Shown here piece by piece: positions 22,328 through 37,300 of a stretch of DNA of 64,000 nucleotides. The notes below the pieces were generated by a model. The model saw nothing but the letters and a program-made list of their open reading frames with translations, ran no database searches and had not been told where the DNA came from. This DNA comes from Aldrovandia affinis (lineage: Eukaryota; Chordata; Actinopteri; Notacanthiformes; Halosauridae). Location: assembly GCA_029706075.1 (NCBI GenBank), contig JAINUG010000306.1, positions 62,001 through 126,000 of the forward strand. The letters are read 5' to 3'. Every line of letters begins with the position of its first letter. The stretch's first letter is position 1. The position numbers were made by a program, and so were the translations under genes.

Positions 22328-25300
22328 GTGAGTCTATATTATTACAATTATTATTATAAGTAGTAGTAGCAGAAATATAAGTAGCTATGTTTGTATAGCT
22401 TGTATGTGTAACCTTAACTGTATATTTTGTATATATTTTAAAGGCAAGTATATATTTTTAGCGCGTAATATTCAAGGTTTTCATAATATTTTTCAGTTTC
22501 GCCAAGGCTTACCAGATGTGTACATTTTGAAGGAAATCAAATATGTTCAGTATATGGAATCTTTATAGGGTATACTTTCCTTGACGACATTGAAAGGTGA
22601 GCTGTCTGTGTGCTTATCACGGATATTTCATATCGAAACATATCGAATGTGCTAGCATGTTGATGTAGCCTACCTACTGCAGTCGTAAAGCTGTCAGGTA
22701 TCAAAGCGACATTTTAAAAAGCAAAAGATGCACAAATATCAAAGACAGTTGTTTAGGAGGATAGAATAGGAGGAAACCAAACATTTTTTAGCATCAAATT
22801 AGTTGAATCGCCCCTGTGTGAGTATATTTCAAGTCGTGAAGTAGCCTATTATCTCTAACACCGCTGTACAGGGCGATTGGGTGAAGCCACACACAAACAA
22901 GGAGCGCTTTGGGGAAACCCTTTTGCACACCGTTCCCTCTTGAAAAAGGTTTTTAAATTTCGGGTTGGGCAATGTTAAGGGCCTGGGGGAAATCGTAGAG
23001 GTTGCGATGTTGCTTACGAGAAAAAAGAATCTCCCTCTTTCTCTCTCTCGCTCTCTCTTCCTGTGTTAAGGTTCCTTTTTTCTAATCTGTTGTTACCGAA
23101 AGGTCGTTGGAATCCCCGGTCACCCACGCCGCTGTGTGACTCAATGCTCAGGGATTTCCGTCATTATTTGAATATTAGAGCAAGAGAGGAGGACTTATGA
23201 GAGGGTATCCCGAGACGCCTACGGAGCTCTCCAAACAACAACTGGGCCGCATACTTACAGCGTTAAGTAGGCTACTTGGTTAGCGGAGGCTAAATGTCAC
23301 GAAGTTCCTGGCCGCAATCACTTTGTTTTAAAGTGGTGTTAGTGTTTTGAACAGGTGTTCCTAGAAGCGTTCATGTAGAGTCCAGTAGGGGTTTCAGATT
23401 TTTTTTAATATGACATGTTTAATTTAACCACAGAGCAGATAGATAAGGGCCTAAATACATCAACATATGTTCACGATAAATGTCTTAATTTTTGTATCAT
23501 ATTTGATGGTAATATATAATATAATATAATAATATATATGTAATCATAATATAATATATTATTAAAATATAATTTAGGAACTTTAGGGTTTTTACTGTCA
23601 ATGCGCGACTGATAAAATTACTAAATTGCATCCCATTATTAGCATAAATAAGTACATAAATAATAATAAAAAATCAAAAGCGACAGACAGATCGACCAGA
23701 AAATAGATAGTTATAGATAGACAGCGATATAGAGATCGACAGATGGATTGTTTGATACAATATGCGAAGTTGTGTGGTCATTATTAATCAACAGTGACAA
23801 GTTCACGTCTAAATCAAAAGTAAAATGAAAGCAGGCAATATTTTTATTATTAGCTCATTTGCTTAGTCGCTATAACTCTGCCAAGCATCCAGACTACTTC
23901 CTTATGTAGGCCACACTGAATATTGCTTGTGCTGTTTCGATGTGAACCTCTGCACTTCTACATGTGTTATAGAAAATCTACTTTTCGTGTCCTTTATGCA
24001 AAGGTGAAATGGAAACCGATTCAGAAGAGAGAGGTGAAATTTGTCAGAAAAAGGGTTACAATGAGGCCTGGGCTGGGATAGCCCATACAGTTTCTGCTTT
24101 AAAAAGAAGAAAAAAGAACAAGTTACACAGGGTGTTCCACCTGAGGCATTTCTCTGTCACTCTCGCTATATGTCTTGCATGAATGACCATATACCCAAGA
24201 CCTGCAAACATAAGAAGTGCACAATAAACGTTTAAACGTCAAATATAGACCGCATTTTGATCAGGGAAAATACTGATGTTTAAATACTTCGGTACTTTAT
24301 TGAACACTGGCCCTTGCCATTGTTGTTGTTGCGTCACATATAAGACACATAACGTTATACAATCATTTGTTGCGATCACGATATTTCAATACTGATTAGC
24401 GTAGCCTCAATACATTTTTTGTGACATTGTTCTATGTGACATTGCTTTGCTGTAAACAGCAAAAGGATGAACTGTTCTATTACTCCAAGCTGAAGCCTCT
24501 CCTTAAACAAACATTAATATTCATATTGAATCTGAAGGACTTCACCTGTTTGAACAGCGGGTGCCGATATTGGGGTTATGCAGTTATGCACCAGGCGACC
24601 TATGGCCCAGAAAATGTTAATCCTGGCTAAGCAAGGTGTTAGAGTGAACTTGTTTAACTGTACCACTCTGTTACTATCCAGTACATTTCTCTCAATGGCC
24701 ATGAGGCATTTTGGAAAGAGAAACAGAAAAAGTATATATATTTTAAAATAAAGAAATAAATAGTCACAGAGGGAAGTTGAATGGAAGACAGGGGTTGTGA
24801 ATTTCCTTAATTGCCAAACTGGACCCTGCTTCCCTTTTTTTTAAAGCATTGGCAGTGTTTTCTGGCATGCGGAATGCACAGTGAACCTAAGTAAAATTGT
24901 ACTTCACAGCAGTTGATCGGAGAAAATAAAAGAAAAAGCGAAATTCCTCCACTCAGCAGGTGCCTCTTCTGCTTGACTGCCTGGCCTCGACTGAGGTCAC
25001 ATTAGGTGCCTACGTACAATATAGCAGCTCCTGCTTTTATGACTGCTTTATCATTTAGCTGTGGTTTACACTCATTCACATATTTAGTCACAGCAGAGTA
25101 TAACTAGCAAGAAGCCAGAGAAATCGAAAAACGCTTTTACACCCAAATCTGAAAGCAGGGGACCACTTGAGAATTTGGTTAGCAGGGGGTATTCTAGCCA
25201 CCTGTCATCATGAAAAAAAGAGGGTGGGGGGCTAAAAAACAAATCTCACTCCACCCTTGATGGGAATCACCTTTCTGGGTTTACTGCTGGTTACACTATG

Positions 25301-28300
25301 AGAAAATGTGATTACCTCAGTGGAGCGTAGCAGTGAGTCAAGCGTAGCAGTCACCAAGCTTTCGTCACACCTGGCACCTGTGGTGGGGGGTTAGACAGAG
25401 ACCTGAGTGCATTACATATTTGAAATACTTAAACTCTTTAGATGCCAGTAGAATTTTGAAAAAACTCTTGCAGATCTGTGAGAATTTTCAACAGAGCGTG
25501 AAATTATTATTTGGCCTACACTATGAAATGGCCAATTTTAAATGGTTTTAAAATTGGCAGTGCTTTGCAGGGATTTACTAGTGTTTAAAGGGTTAAGGTA
25601 TGTCAGATAAAGTATTGAGGCTCAGATCTGCAGGGACTGACTTTGTGGCACACATGCTATTGCATGGGCCCTCGTCTCAAAAGGCAGGAAGATACTGTGG
25701 TTTGCCACAACAAGCGTAACGGAGCTCAAACAGGAAGGACACAAGCTCACGTCACAGGAAACAGTGAGTGAGAACACTCTCCATACAGTAGGTTGAGTTT
25801 CTTGTGAAGTATAGGTAGACATTTCCACTCGTTTCCCTAGTGGAAGCGTTTCTCCGCAAAGGGTTCGTTTCATCTCTGGTGGAAATGTCTCTTATCTCCC
25901 TTCCCCTGGGGTCAAGATTACATAGAAGTGCTACCCTCCAAGTGCACACAGCCATGTCGGCGTCTGGAAATCTCCGAAGCTCGTGTTTGTATGAGGTTTT
26001 TTTCTTTTCTTTTTTCTTTCTACATTGCGTCTGAGTGGAAACACATTTAGAGAAAACATCATGAGAATAATAAATGAGACAGGATAAGGGGAAATCACAG
26101 ACCTGAGGAAATGGGTGGTGCTTGTTTTTCAAAATGGGATGAGTATTTGAGAGAGGATAAGATGCAGGTATCAGGAGCCAGACTCAGAAATATCACTTGG
26201 GCAGTAAAGGAGTGAGTAGCGTGACGGCGGCAGGTAAGCTCAAGCCTCTTTGAGTTTCGTTGCAGTTTTGTGATGTTTACATTTTCGAAACAACACTCAA
26301 GTAGAATAATTATGTACTACAGTCGGGTTTATGAGCGATTTGAGAGAACTGTCCATTTAGTCTTTAGTTCTTGATGTTCTTAGTTCTTGTTAACAAAACG
26401 TTGAGTCGTAGTTCACTTTGCTCGAGCCTGAATGTGTTTCATGTTTTATTGAAATGTGGTGGCGGTTTGCATTCGATGCCACTGGTAACAGATCTGCATT
26501 GTGAAATGCAGATTAAATAACATTAATAACATAACAAGGTAAACTAACCCCCATAGATCACCACACCACAGTACGGCATGTATTGTTAAATAAGTAACTG
26601 AAGGACTATAAGGGAGATTTCTGAGACATCCATATCTTTGGAAAGTTTGATGATAGAATATGATAATGAAAAGCATTGACTTGCATTATTCTATTAATCA
26701 AAAGCCTATTTTATTTGAATGTAGGAACTTGGATAAAGTAATCAAGGTCGACTCTCCTTTCAAATATTTCCAGAAATAATTAATGTATAATTTCAATGTA
26801 TGTATACTATCTTGAAAGTATACCGTGATGTTATGGCCAGTGTGAACAGGTCATTCACAGCAGTTCTGTGCAAATTAACTTACATTTTTAAATAAAAAAG
26901 TCTGTTAATTTAGTTCAGTTTTTATGTCAGCATTAGAGAAGCAGTAGCATTTCCTAACCATTATCGATATCCACAGCGCCAAAGGAGAAGTCGTGTTACT
27001 CGCTGCCCACTGTCAAGAAACTCTTGGAGCAGAAGCGAAAGCGAGAAACATCCTCTTCACCTTCCTCCTCCTCCTCAGCAGAGGCCAGTGCAGGTGCAGG
27101 AGCCACTGCCATTCCGGTAAGCTGTGGCACAATCCTACTGTCCTACCATATTAATGTTATATTGATGTTGCTTATTAATTATTCATGCACATGTTATACA
27201 CATATGCACATGGTGCTTAGTAAATTGTAATAAGGGGGCAGAGGTCTGTCTTACTAAGTCTGCCCTGTGTATTGATTGCAGGTGTCAACACCAGCCCAAG
27301 CTGCCCTAACAGGTAAGTACAACCACTGTGCCATAACATTCAAACTATCGTGTCAAGACGCAAAAACCCTGTATGTCCATTTTTTTAATTTAGGTTTTCA
27401 TTTTAAGACATATTGAAAGGACCCGTCTAGCTCTATGTACTCTACTCATAAATGAAATAATGAAGTACCCCATGAACCATAATGTTGGTTGGTAAATGGA
27501 AAAAGTAAACAGTTTTTTTGTTGCTCCTGAGAATTACATTTTTGGGAGAGATATGAAGTATATTGCACAAGACCAAATAAAACCTCAACCATGTAGAAAA
27601 ATATTGTTGCACTTTTTACTATACATACATATATGTACTATACAGTTTGCTCACTACAAGTATGTGAGGCTTGAATAAATATCAATAGGAGATGGCTATC
27701 CACACACTGTACCTTAAAATGGCCATGAAGGTCATAATAAAGTTAGAATTTGTGTATTATAGGACTTAAATACTGACGACAAAAAGTGAAATAAATATGC
27801 CCAGTCCAGCAGAAAATGTTTACATCTTCAGCTAGACCTCAGCCCAGCCATATGAAGTTAAGCATCCATAGTATATTGAATGTGTCTTCTAGGATGTCTT
27901 GTCAATCACACGGTTGCTTAGCACCTGGTAGTGGGGTGGGACTCTGGTCGGTGCTGTTGCATGCTGCTATGGGCCGGGCCTTATTTGAAAGTTAATGTTA
28001 ATGTTGATAAATACCAAGCTGTATTGCACTCTAGAAAACAACAAAGATCCTTTTTTATATTGACAAAAGAATGCAAGGCAAAAGACCCGTATCATGGCCT
28101 GAGCACCAAAAGGTCTGTCTTTGTCACTACCTTCATGCTATATACATATACATATATACTGTATATATAAAGATCTATACAAAAAAGCCTCTTAGAGGGT
28201 CCCCGGGTGGCACTCCATCCAACAAACTCCACAGTGCCTATTCAATTATTACTGCATGAAACCCAATAAGCCCTTCATAACTTCTCACGTTGACCTCCAG

Positions 28301-31300
28301 GTGGTGCCAGCAGCTACTCCGACCCCATGGGTGCAATGGGGCCCATGCCCACGTCAGGGTACAGCAGGTGGAACATGGTCAGCTCCCATCAGACCTCCGT
28401 TCTGCAACAGGATTGCCCATTCCCCCCTATAGGGGGCACATATTTCCCCCTGTCATCCCCCGGGGATTACAGCCAGAGCCAGGGCTACAGCTCGGCCGTG
28501 ACCTCCAGCTTCATCACGCAGCCCACGCAAGACTTCAGTGATGCCATGAGCATCCATGCCTATGTAAGGAGCTCTTCTCTCCCACCGATGGCTGGTATCT
28601 GCAGTACTTTGTCAGAAGGGTTGATCTCTGATGGTGTCTGTGGATTTGAGATCTTCATAAGTTTTGGCATGAGAACAGGGAATGTTTCCTCAAAAAAGAT
28701 TTATTACAAGTTTTAGTCAGTCCAGTAGTCCGACAAACATATTTACTTAGGTCCTAGATTTGGTTAGTCGAGTCCTTTAAGTGGTATGTAACACCACTGA
28801 AGGCTTCTGTGTTCATTTGTAGGCTGTGGTTGTTTCCAGGCAGCCTAGTTCAAATTAAGAAAATAAATCAGAAGCAGCCAGGGCACACAAATATGTATGA
28901 TCATTTGTGGGTCCATGGACAAAAAATTATTTTAAAAAATAAACTCAGTGACCACTCATGCCCTGTGGATGGACCATTGTCATCCTGGAAAAGACCACTC
29001 CCATCGGGATAAGAATGCTTCACAATAGGATGAAGGTGATCATTCAGAATGGCTTTGTATTTATTGGCATTTATTTTGTCAGTTACCTGTGTGTATATAT
29101 ATGTATATATATGCAGTGTCTTTTGAATCTTTGCTATGGTAATGTATTTGGTTTGCTCTTCTCTTCTCAGTCGAGTGGGGCCATGACGTCATCTCTGCCA
29201 GGCACTGTGCACTCGGCTGCCCTGCAGTCACCCAGTTACTCCTGGGGCACAACGAGTGGCGTCCAGGCCCCCATGGACCCTGGCCCTCCAGGGTTTGGGG
29301 GACAGATAAATGTCGAGATGCTGGACGAGGCCAGGATGTTCCTCCGTGGAATGGACAACAGCAAGAAGATATGGCAGGACGAGGACGGAGACACGTGAGT
29401 GGGCTAGAATCTGTGGAGATGAAAACCCTCAGAGCAGAGATTGAAAGTGGGCTTAGACTCAGAAAGAAATAGTACTATGTTGTACCTACGAAAGTACAAA
29501 TTCTTGCCACTGTGGCAGTTCCCCTGTAGGATACTGCATTGTACCTTTAGTCAGAAGGACACAATTGTAACCTTGCAAGAAAGAGAATGTTGCTTGCAGT
29601 ACAAGCCTCCTCATTTTCATTCCAATATGGCTGCCAGTGTGCATAAGGATTCATTACCCTACCATGGTACATCTCTGTACCTTTCCTCAATTTGTAGCTT
29701 TTTCACTGGGAAAAGGTACAAAACTGTATCATGAAGGATCTTATGTGTATCTTTGAAGGTACAATGAACATAGTTGTACCATGAGGAACCTCTGAGAGTG
29801 TAATTTCTGAGAGTGTAATTAGCTGTTAATTGATCTGTAAACTATAAAGGGGTCTATATTAATCAACCGATCAGTCATCAGGTAGATTGATTAATTGATT
29901 GATCAATTGTTTGGAAAAATCACATTGGATTCCCAAATGTTGAAAGTGTGGACACAGTGTGGTTACTGAAACCTACCCACTGCCTAAAGGAAACAAAGGC
30001 CTAAAAAAGCAAATGAGCCAAAACCTGCATTCTGAGTAAATCAAACACAATGAACCAGTGTATCACATGGTGCCAAGACTGTGCGTGGTGAAATCCTCTC
30101 AAAAGACCAAAGAGGAACTGGGCTTAAATATGCAGGAATGAAGTCACAGAGAAACATTAAAACAAAAGTCAGCAAAAGAAGAGAAAAACACAGATTGAAA
30201 AAAATGTACGATTTCTAACCGTCTTTAACATGTTGTCATACAGAATTCTGCATATCTACACTGCTAAAGGCCTGAGGGAATACGCCTTTGCTGCAGCAGA
30301 GAATCTAAAAGCGTTAGGGAGGCTGGACTCAAAGGAACACAAGGGGAAGGTACACGCTAAGCAATGCACTACTGTCATAATTATGTCTATGTTCTCCTAT
30401 AGCATCAGTATCCTCATCAACTTGTAGGTCTTTCTCGACCGATGTCGTTTTCACATTACAGTAGGTCCACAGTCCAATGAACGTGGGTAGAATGGGATTC
30501 TATTACCTCTGATTTGCTGAAGTGGGTGATCTGGTGGCAATTTGGTGGTAAATTGTGTGCAAAATGGAAAATGTATGTACTGCTCCCACTCCAGGATAGG
30601 AACTGTATTACGTCCCTCTGTACCGAGCAAACAATTATTATAAAACGTGTCAAATTTATGGAAATTTACTCGTATGATAGTGGAAATGGTTTTCTCTGAA
30701 ATCGTAAAAAACATAACACTTATGTGAAAATAACCCTGTGAAGATTTACTGGACCAAATAGAGGGAACAAGCTTTGCTTTGGTAGTTTGGAATTTCCTAC
30801 TGACTGCAATTTCTTATTCCCTACTCTTTACCAGACTGCATTGCTGGTTGCAGTGACAGCCAACCAGCCAGATATTGTTCAGGACCTCCTTTCATTGGGG
30901 GCGGACATCAACGCCTGTGATGTCAAAGGTCAGACTTCACTGCACCTGGCTGCTACGTATGGATTCCCTAGGGTGATGCAGGTGAGAGAAGTTTGTTCAC
31001 TCCACCCTGCCTAAACCCCATGTGCGCCATTCAGTCAAACATCATTGAAGTTAAGAGTTAATGAAGTTACAAACACAGTTATTTATATGCGATAGCAGCT
31101 GTCTTGCTTGATTGTAGAATGCAAGATCGCTATACTCTTTCTATCTGGGATAGTTTTACTTGTATACAACTTTTGACTTGTGAATTAATTATGTGGTAAT
31201 CACAGTAATGATTTAAGTAGTCACATTCCAAAATGACCTGATGACTTCTGATTGTCACGGTTGTTCCCCTGAACCACCACCAGATGGCGGTGTTGCACCA

Positions 31301-34300
31301 TCTTGGGAGGTGTGTCCAGCTGGTTTCGATTACTAATCACCTCCCTATAAATTCTCGCACCTGGTTTCGTTTTGCTGCGAAATCGTAAGCCATTATTACG
31401 ATTTAGCTGTAAGGTAGGTAGCGTCTTTTAAAGACACTACTAAAAGAACTCGCTTTAGGATCAAAGAATTCTCATTTAGTAAATGTAGGATATCTTTTAT
31501 GTTACCTGATTTAGGAAACTTACTCGCTCCTCCTGAGTTGGTTTGTGTTCGGTTAGGCAGTCTGTGGACTGTGTTTCGGGTTTCATTTCTTCGCTGTTTA
31601 TTTGGCTCTCCTAGCCGTTTATTATTTTGTCCAGACACCCGGTGTCGGTGGTTGATTTATTCGTTTGTTTGTGTGTCTTTGTGGCACTTAGTCACCCGTT
31701 GGGTGATATTTTCTGTTTTCCCCTTTTTATTATTATTCTTCCTATTCTCTGTCATTCAGAGCTTGTGGTTAGGCTGTAGGCTTACAGTCTAACTTATCGA
31801 TATCCCTGGGGTTCTGCGATTGACTCCAATCACTTAACCCACCCTTACAGCACGATTTCGCCATGAACACGGCATCAGCAAATCCCCGCGTATCGAGCAA
31901 AGCAGTGAACTGGAGAGACAGAAAGCGCCATTGATTATTTATTACAACAACAAGAAGTCATGCAAGATAATCAAACTGATTTCGCTTTCCTCACTACAAA
32001 ATGTGGAGGGCATGATTAAGGCAATGGTCGACAGCCGTTCCCAATCAGCAGCGGATTCTCCGGCCAGAATCCTGTAGTAATTCCGCGATTAGGCACACCG
32101 GGGTTGTGGATATATCACGGAGGCCAAAATTCAGCTTCCTCCTCGCTTCAGCGGCGATTCTGGGAAATGTCGGGGGTTTTAGCTCAGTGCCAAATTGTCT
32201 TTCAGACTCAACCCTCTCGATATGGCTCAGAGGAGTCGAGTAGCACTCGCTTTATCATTATTAACGGGGTTGCCTTGAGTGGGCGGTGCCCCTAATACGC
32301 TCGCAAGCCGGTGTTAGCAGACTCTCGGGAATTTATGAGAAGGATGGAGTTGGTTTTTGACCACGAATTGCACGACCGCGAGTCTGCTACAAGGTTGATG
32401 CGCATGCGCCAGGGCAACCAAAAAGCGTGGCTGAATTCTCCATTTCCTTCCGAACTCTCGCGGGGTTACAGGTTGGCCTGAGAGCCTCTCGTTACCTTGT
32501 TTTCTAACTTTATCTGATCCGGTGAAGGACGCCTGGCAGCTATTAGTATACCGGACTCGTTAGACGAGTTAGTGACCAAGGCTATACGGATTGATAACCG
32601 TATCCGAGAGCGTCAGCGTGAGAAACAGGGTAGAGAGCACCGGGTCCCAATGAAAGGGTTTGTAGCTCCTTATCCTAAGGGTTTGGGCAGGCCAGACGAA
32701 ACCATGGAGGTGGACAGTGCTAGCATTCGGGGTCATATCCGAGAGGATTGTCCCAAATTTAAAGGGAAACAGCAGTCTCGCGATCGGGCCGAAGCCGGTA
32801 GCGAGACATCAGTCATCTATCTTCCGCACCTTCATTACAGTCGAGCTATCCTGGCGGAAACAAAACATAAAAATAAACGCTTTTCTTGATTCAGGGCAGT
32901 TGATTGTTTTGTAGACTCGGGTGGGCCAAAAGAATTAAAATACCTGTTCGGGCTCTTTCGCAGTCCTGTGGTGTTACCGCTCTTGACGGTCGTCCTCTAG
33001 ATTCCGGTCGCATTAAGGAATCTACGGAGAATGTAATTATGCGGATCGCGTACGGGGAACACACAGAACAAATCAAGTTTTTTTTGGTCGATTCTCCTAC
33101 GTACCCACTAGTTCTCGGGCACTCCTGGTTAATAAAACATCAACCACAGGTGAACTGGGGTAGTCATAAAGACACTATTGTTCAATGGGGGAATCAATGC
33201 TCGCCAGGTGTTTACCTTTTATTCCGCCCGTCGTCCGGTTTTGTTGGTCTAAAAGTTACGAGACCGATCGGAGACCGACGAATCAGTTCACTGTTCGCCT
33301 AATCATGCTCCGTCCTCCGTACACTCCAATGAGATGGAGAAAGCACTCGAATGGGATCCACAGTGTGATTGGGGAGTTCCGCTGGAGGAGTCCACGGGCG
33401 AGGAGATTAGTGATCTAGAATCTTTGTCATTTGATTCTTTGAGGCAGACATGCCGTCTCACGGACACAGAACCTAATCCGTCGCGAGTCCCTAAACGATC
33501 GGTTAGTCACTCCAGTTCCGACTCCCATAAAAATTCCGACCTGACATCATTGAGCCCGGGTTCCCTAAAAATCAGGAGGGGATGGAACTCATGAGTGCGG
33601 AGTTACTTCCTACCCTCCGGCATCCCTAAAACTTATTCTGATCTGAGCGAGGTGTTTAGTAAGCAAAGGGCTACTAAGCTACCCCCGCACCGACCTTATG
33701 ATTGCGCCATTGAGCTTCACCCAGGCACAGTTCCTCCACGTGGAGCCCTATATTCACTGTCTGTACCTGAGAGTGCGGCTATGAAAAGATACATTTCTGA
33801 ATCCCTAGCTAACGGTTTTATCAGGCCATCCACGTCTCCTGCTGGGGCGGGGTTCTTTTGTCGGTAAAAAGGACGGGGATTACGACCTCCTTGTATCGAC
33901 TACAGAGGTTAAATAATATAACCGTAAAAGAATCGATACCCCCTTCCCCTTATGAACTCCGCGTTTGAACGTCTCCCAAGGGGCGCCCATTTTTACTAAA
34001 TTAGATCTTCGCAACGCATATAATTTGGTTCGGATTCGTCAGGGGGACGAGTGGAAAACTGCTTTTAATACCCACAGTGGCCACTATGAGTATCTGGTCA
34101 TGCCATTTGGTCTCACGTGCGCTCCCGCAGTCTTCCAGGCGCTTGTGAATGACGTTCTCAGGGAGATGTTGGAGAAATCTGTTTTCGTCTCATCTGGACG
34201 ATATACTGATTTTCTCCACTTCTCTCTCTGAGCACGTTAAACACGTCAGACAGGTGCTGAAATGCCTGCTCAACGCCAGACTGTTTGTTAAAGCAGAAAA

Positions 34301-37300
34301 TGCGTTTTCACGTTCCATCAGTTTCCTTCCTAGGATTCATTGTTTCCGAGGAAGGATCCAAATGGATCCCAATAAAGTGACTGCGGTCAGGGATCGGCCT
34401 GCTCCGGTCTCTGTTAAACAGGTGCAGCGGTTTTTGGGGTTTGCTAACTTTTATTGACGGTTTATCCGCAATTTTAGTTCCGTGGTTGCCCCCATCACAG
34501 TGCTTACCCGAAAGACGGTTCCCTCTCGGTTCCAATGGACTCTAAGGCGGAGGCGGCGTCGCCGAATTAAAGAAGAGATTCTGTTCAGAACCCATTTTAA
34601 TTTCTCCTAATCCTTCACTGCCCTTCATTGTTGAGGTTGATGCCTCTGAGCTCGGTGCAGGGGCTATATTATCCCAGCGGTCGGCCTTAGACCAGAAAGT
34701 TCATCCCTGTGCGTATTTCTCTCGGAGCCTTTCCCCTGCCGAGAGAAATTACGATGTTGGGGACCGGGAGTTATTAGCGGTGAAATTAGCACTGGAGGAA
34801 TGGCGTCACTGGCTAGAGGGGGCGGAGCATCCCTTTACGGTCTGGACAGACCATAAAAACCTGGAATACATCCAGGGGGCTCAGCGTCGTAATTCACGGC
34901 AAGCTCGATGGGCATTGTTTTTTACTAGGTTTAATTTTATTTTGACCTACCGACCGGGTTCAAAAAACATTAAACCAGACGCTCTTTCCCGCTTGTACGA
35001 TGGGTCAGAGCAGGACCGTCCGCCCACACCCATTATCCCAGGAGCACAAATTCTATCCCCGGTCTCATGGGAGATAGAGAAAGTGGTGCACGAGGCTCAG
35101 CGCCTTGAGCCGGGTCCTGGCGGGGGTCCTCGGGGGTGTCTCTTTGTTCCGTCAGGAGCACGCGCCCAAGTTCTTCAGTGGGGGCACTCCTCTCGGCTCA
35201 CGGGTCACCCGGCATACATCGTGACGCACGATTTCCTGGGCAGACGGTTCTGGTGGCCCGGGATGGAGAAGGATGTGCGGGAGTTTGTGGCAGCCTGTAC
35301 TGTTTGTGCTCGCAACAAGGGCTCACAGCTGGCACCGTCAGGGTTACTTCGGCCTTTACCCGTTCCGCATCGTCCTTGGAGCCATATTGCCTTGGACTTT
35401 GTCACCGGCCTACCCAGTTCGAATGGTCTTACGGTCATTCTGGTAGTGGTGGACAGGTTTTCGAAGGCAGCCCACTTCATTCCACTTCCTAAACTGCCAT
35501 CCGCACTCGAGACAGCTCGCCTGATGGTGGACCATGTCTTTCGCCTTCATGGGTTGCCGCAAGACGTGGTGTCTGATCGGGGCCTCAGTTTTCGGCCAGA
35601 TTCTGGCGGGCCTTTTTGTTCCCTTTTAGGGGCGTCGGTCAGTCTGTCTTCGGGTTTTCACCCTCAGACCAATGGACAGACTGAACGCACGAATCAGACT
35701 ATGGAGAACACTCTCCGGTGTCTGGTCTCCGCCAATCCCACATCGTGGAGTCGGCATCTTGCCTGGGCGGAGTACGCCCATAACACCCTGCGTAATGCCT
35801 CTTCTGGTCTCTCTCCGTTCGAGGCTCAATTTGGGTTTCAGCCTCCTCTGTTTCCTGAGCTGGAGGGTGACGAGGGGTGCCTTCCGCAGCGGCCTTTGTG
35901 CGACGTTGTCGGGCCACCTGGCGGAGGGTTCGGGCGGCACTGTTGCGCGCGCCGCGGATCGCCAGAGGGAGTTTGCTAACCGCCGCCGACGGGCTGCTCC
36001 ATCGTATCGGGTGGGGCAACGGGTGTGGCTTTCTACTCGGGATCTGCCGTTACGGGTAGAATCCCGAAACTCGCGCCACGCTTTATTGGACCTTTCAAAA
36101 TCATCCGTAAGATTAACCCGGTCACCGTTCGATTACAGCTCCCACAATCCATGCGGATACATCCCACGTTCCACGATCCCGCATCAAACCATTACTCACT
36201 AGCGCCTTCCAAGTACCGCTCGCCGCCTCGTATCATTGGGGGGGTCCTGCTTACACTGTATGGAGTATTGTGGCCTCGCGGCGAGTAGGCAGGGGAACTC
36301 AGTTCCTTGTTGACTGGGAGGGTTACGGTCCTGAGGAGCGCAGTTGGTCCCGTCCGGCACATCTTGGATCCATCGTTGATCCAAGATTTTCACCGGCGTG
36401 GTTCTGAAGGGTCGTCAGGAGTCGTCCCTTAAGGGGGGGGTCCTGTCACGGTTGTTCCCCTGAACCACCACCAGATGGCGGTGTTGCACCATCTTGGGAG
36501 GTGTGTCCAGCTGGTTTCGATTACTAATCACCTCCCTATAAATTCTCGCACCTGGTTTCGTTCTTTGCGAAATCGTAAGCCATTATTACGATTTAGCCGG
36601 TAAGGTAGGTAGCGTCTTTTTAAAGACACTACTAAAAGAACTCGCTTTAGGATCAAAGAATTCTCATTTAGTAAATGTAGGATATCTTTTATGTTACCTG
36701 ATTTAGGAAACTTACTCGCTCCTCCTGAGTTGGTTTGTGTTCCGGTTAGGCAGTCTGTGGACTGTGTTTCGGGTTTCATTTCTTCGCTGTTTATTTGGCT
36801 CTCCTAGCCGTTTATTATTTTGTCCAGACACCCGGTGTCGGTGGTTGATTTATTCGTTTGTTTGTGTCTTTGTGGCACTTAGTCACCCGTTGGGTGATAT
36901 TTTCTGTTTTCCCCCTTTTTATTATTATTCTTCCTATTCTCTGTCATTCAGAGCTTGTGGTTAGGCTGTAGGCTTACAGTCTAACTTATCGATATCCCTG
37001 GGGTTCTGCGATTGACTCCAATCACTTAACCCACCCTTACACTGATCTCTTTTTTATTGTATTGATCTAACTGTTTAACAATGTATATCTGGCATTCTTA
37101 GATAGAATGAGAGTGCATTTATTTTGCCATTTTGTCAGTCAGTCATTTCTGTTCAGCCCCAAGTCCTTATCTTTTCAACTCTCAACCGGTTCAGGACCGG
37201 TCATGGCCCCTGTCTGGCTAACCTGGGGCATCAATGCCATCCCCCTATGCCCATGTGGGATGGACCAAACCATGCACCACATCATAGATGATACAAATTC

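Larger units (their letters stand above)
31253..37041 (+). mobile_element. Full-length Ty3/Gypsy chromovirus LTR retrotransposon in nfkbid intron 7
   Basis: 5,789 bp with TG...CA LTRs, flanked by the 5-bp target duplication CTGAT (31248-31252 and 37042-37046). Order is gag, protease, reverse transcriptase, RNase H, integrase and chromodomain, the Ty3/Gypsy chromovirus layout. The two LTRs differ by only about six or seven short indels, mostly in homopolymer runs, so insertion was recent. The internal ORFs carry several frameshifts. It is in the same orientation as the host gene. Confidence 0.93.

Noticed and set aside
28327-28716. 129-codon frame starting [11 protein letters not shown] as its own gene
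   Set aside because: It is nfkbid exon 4 read past its donor into the intron.
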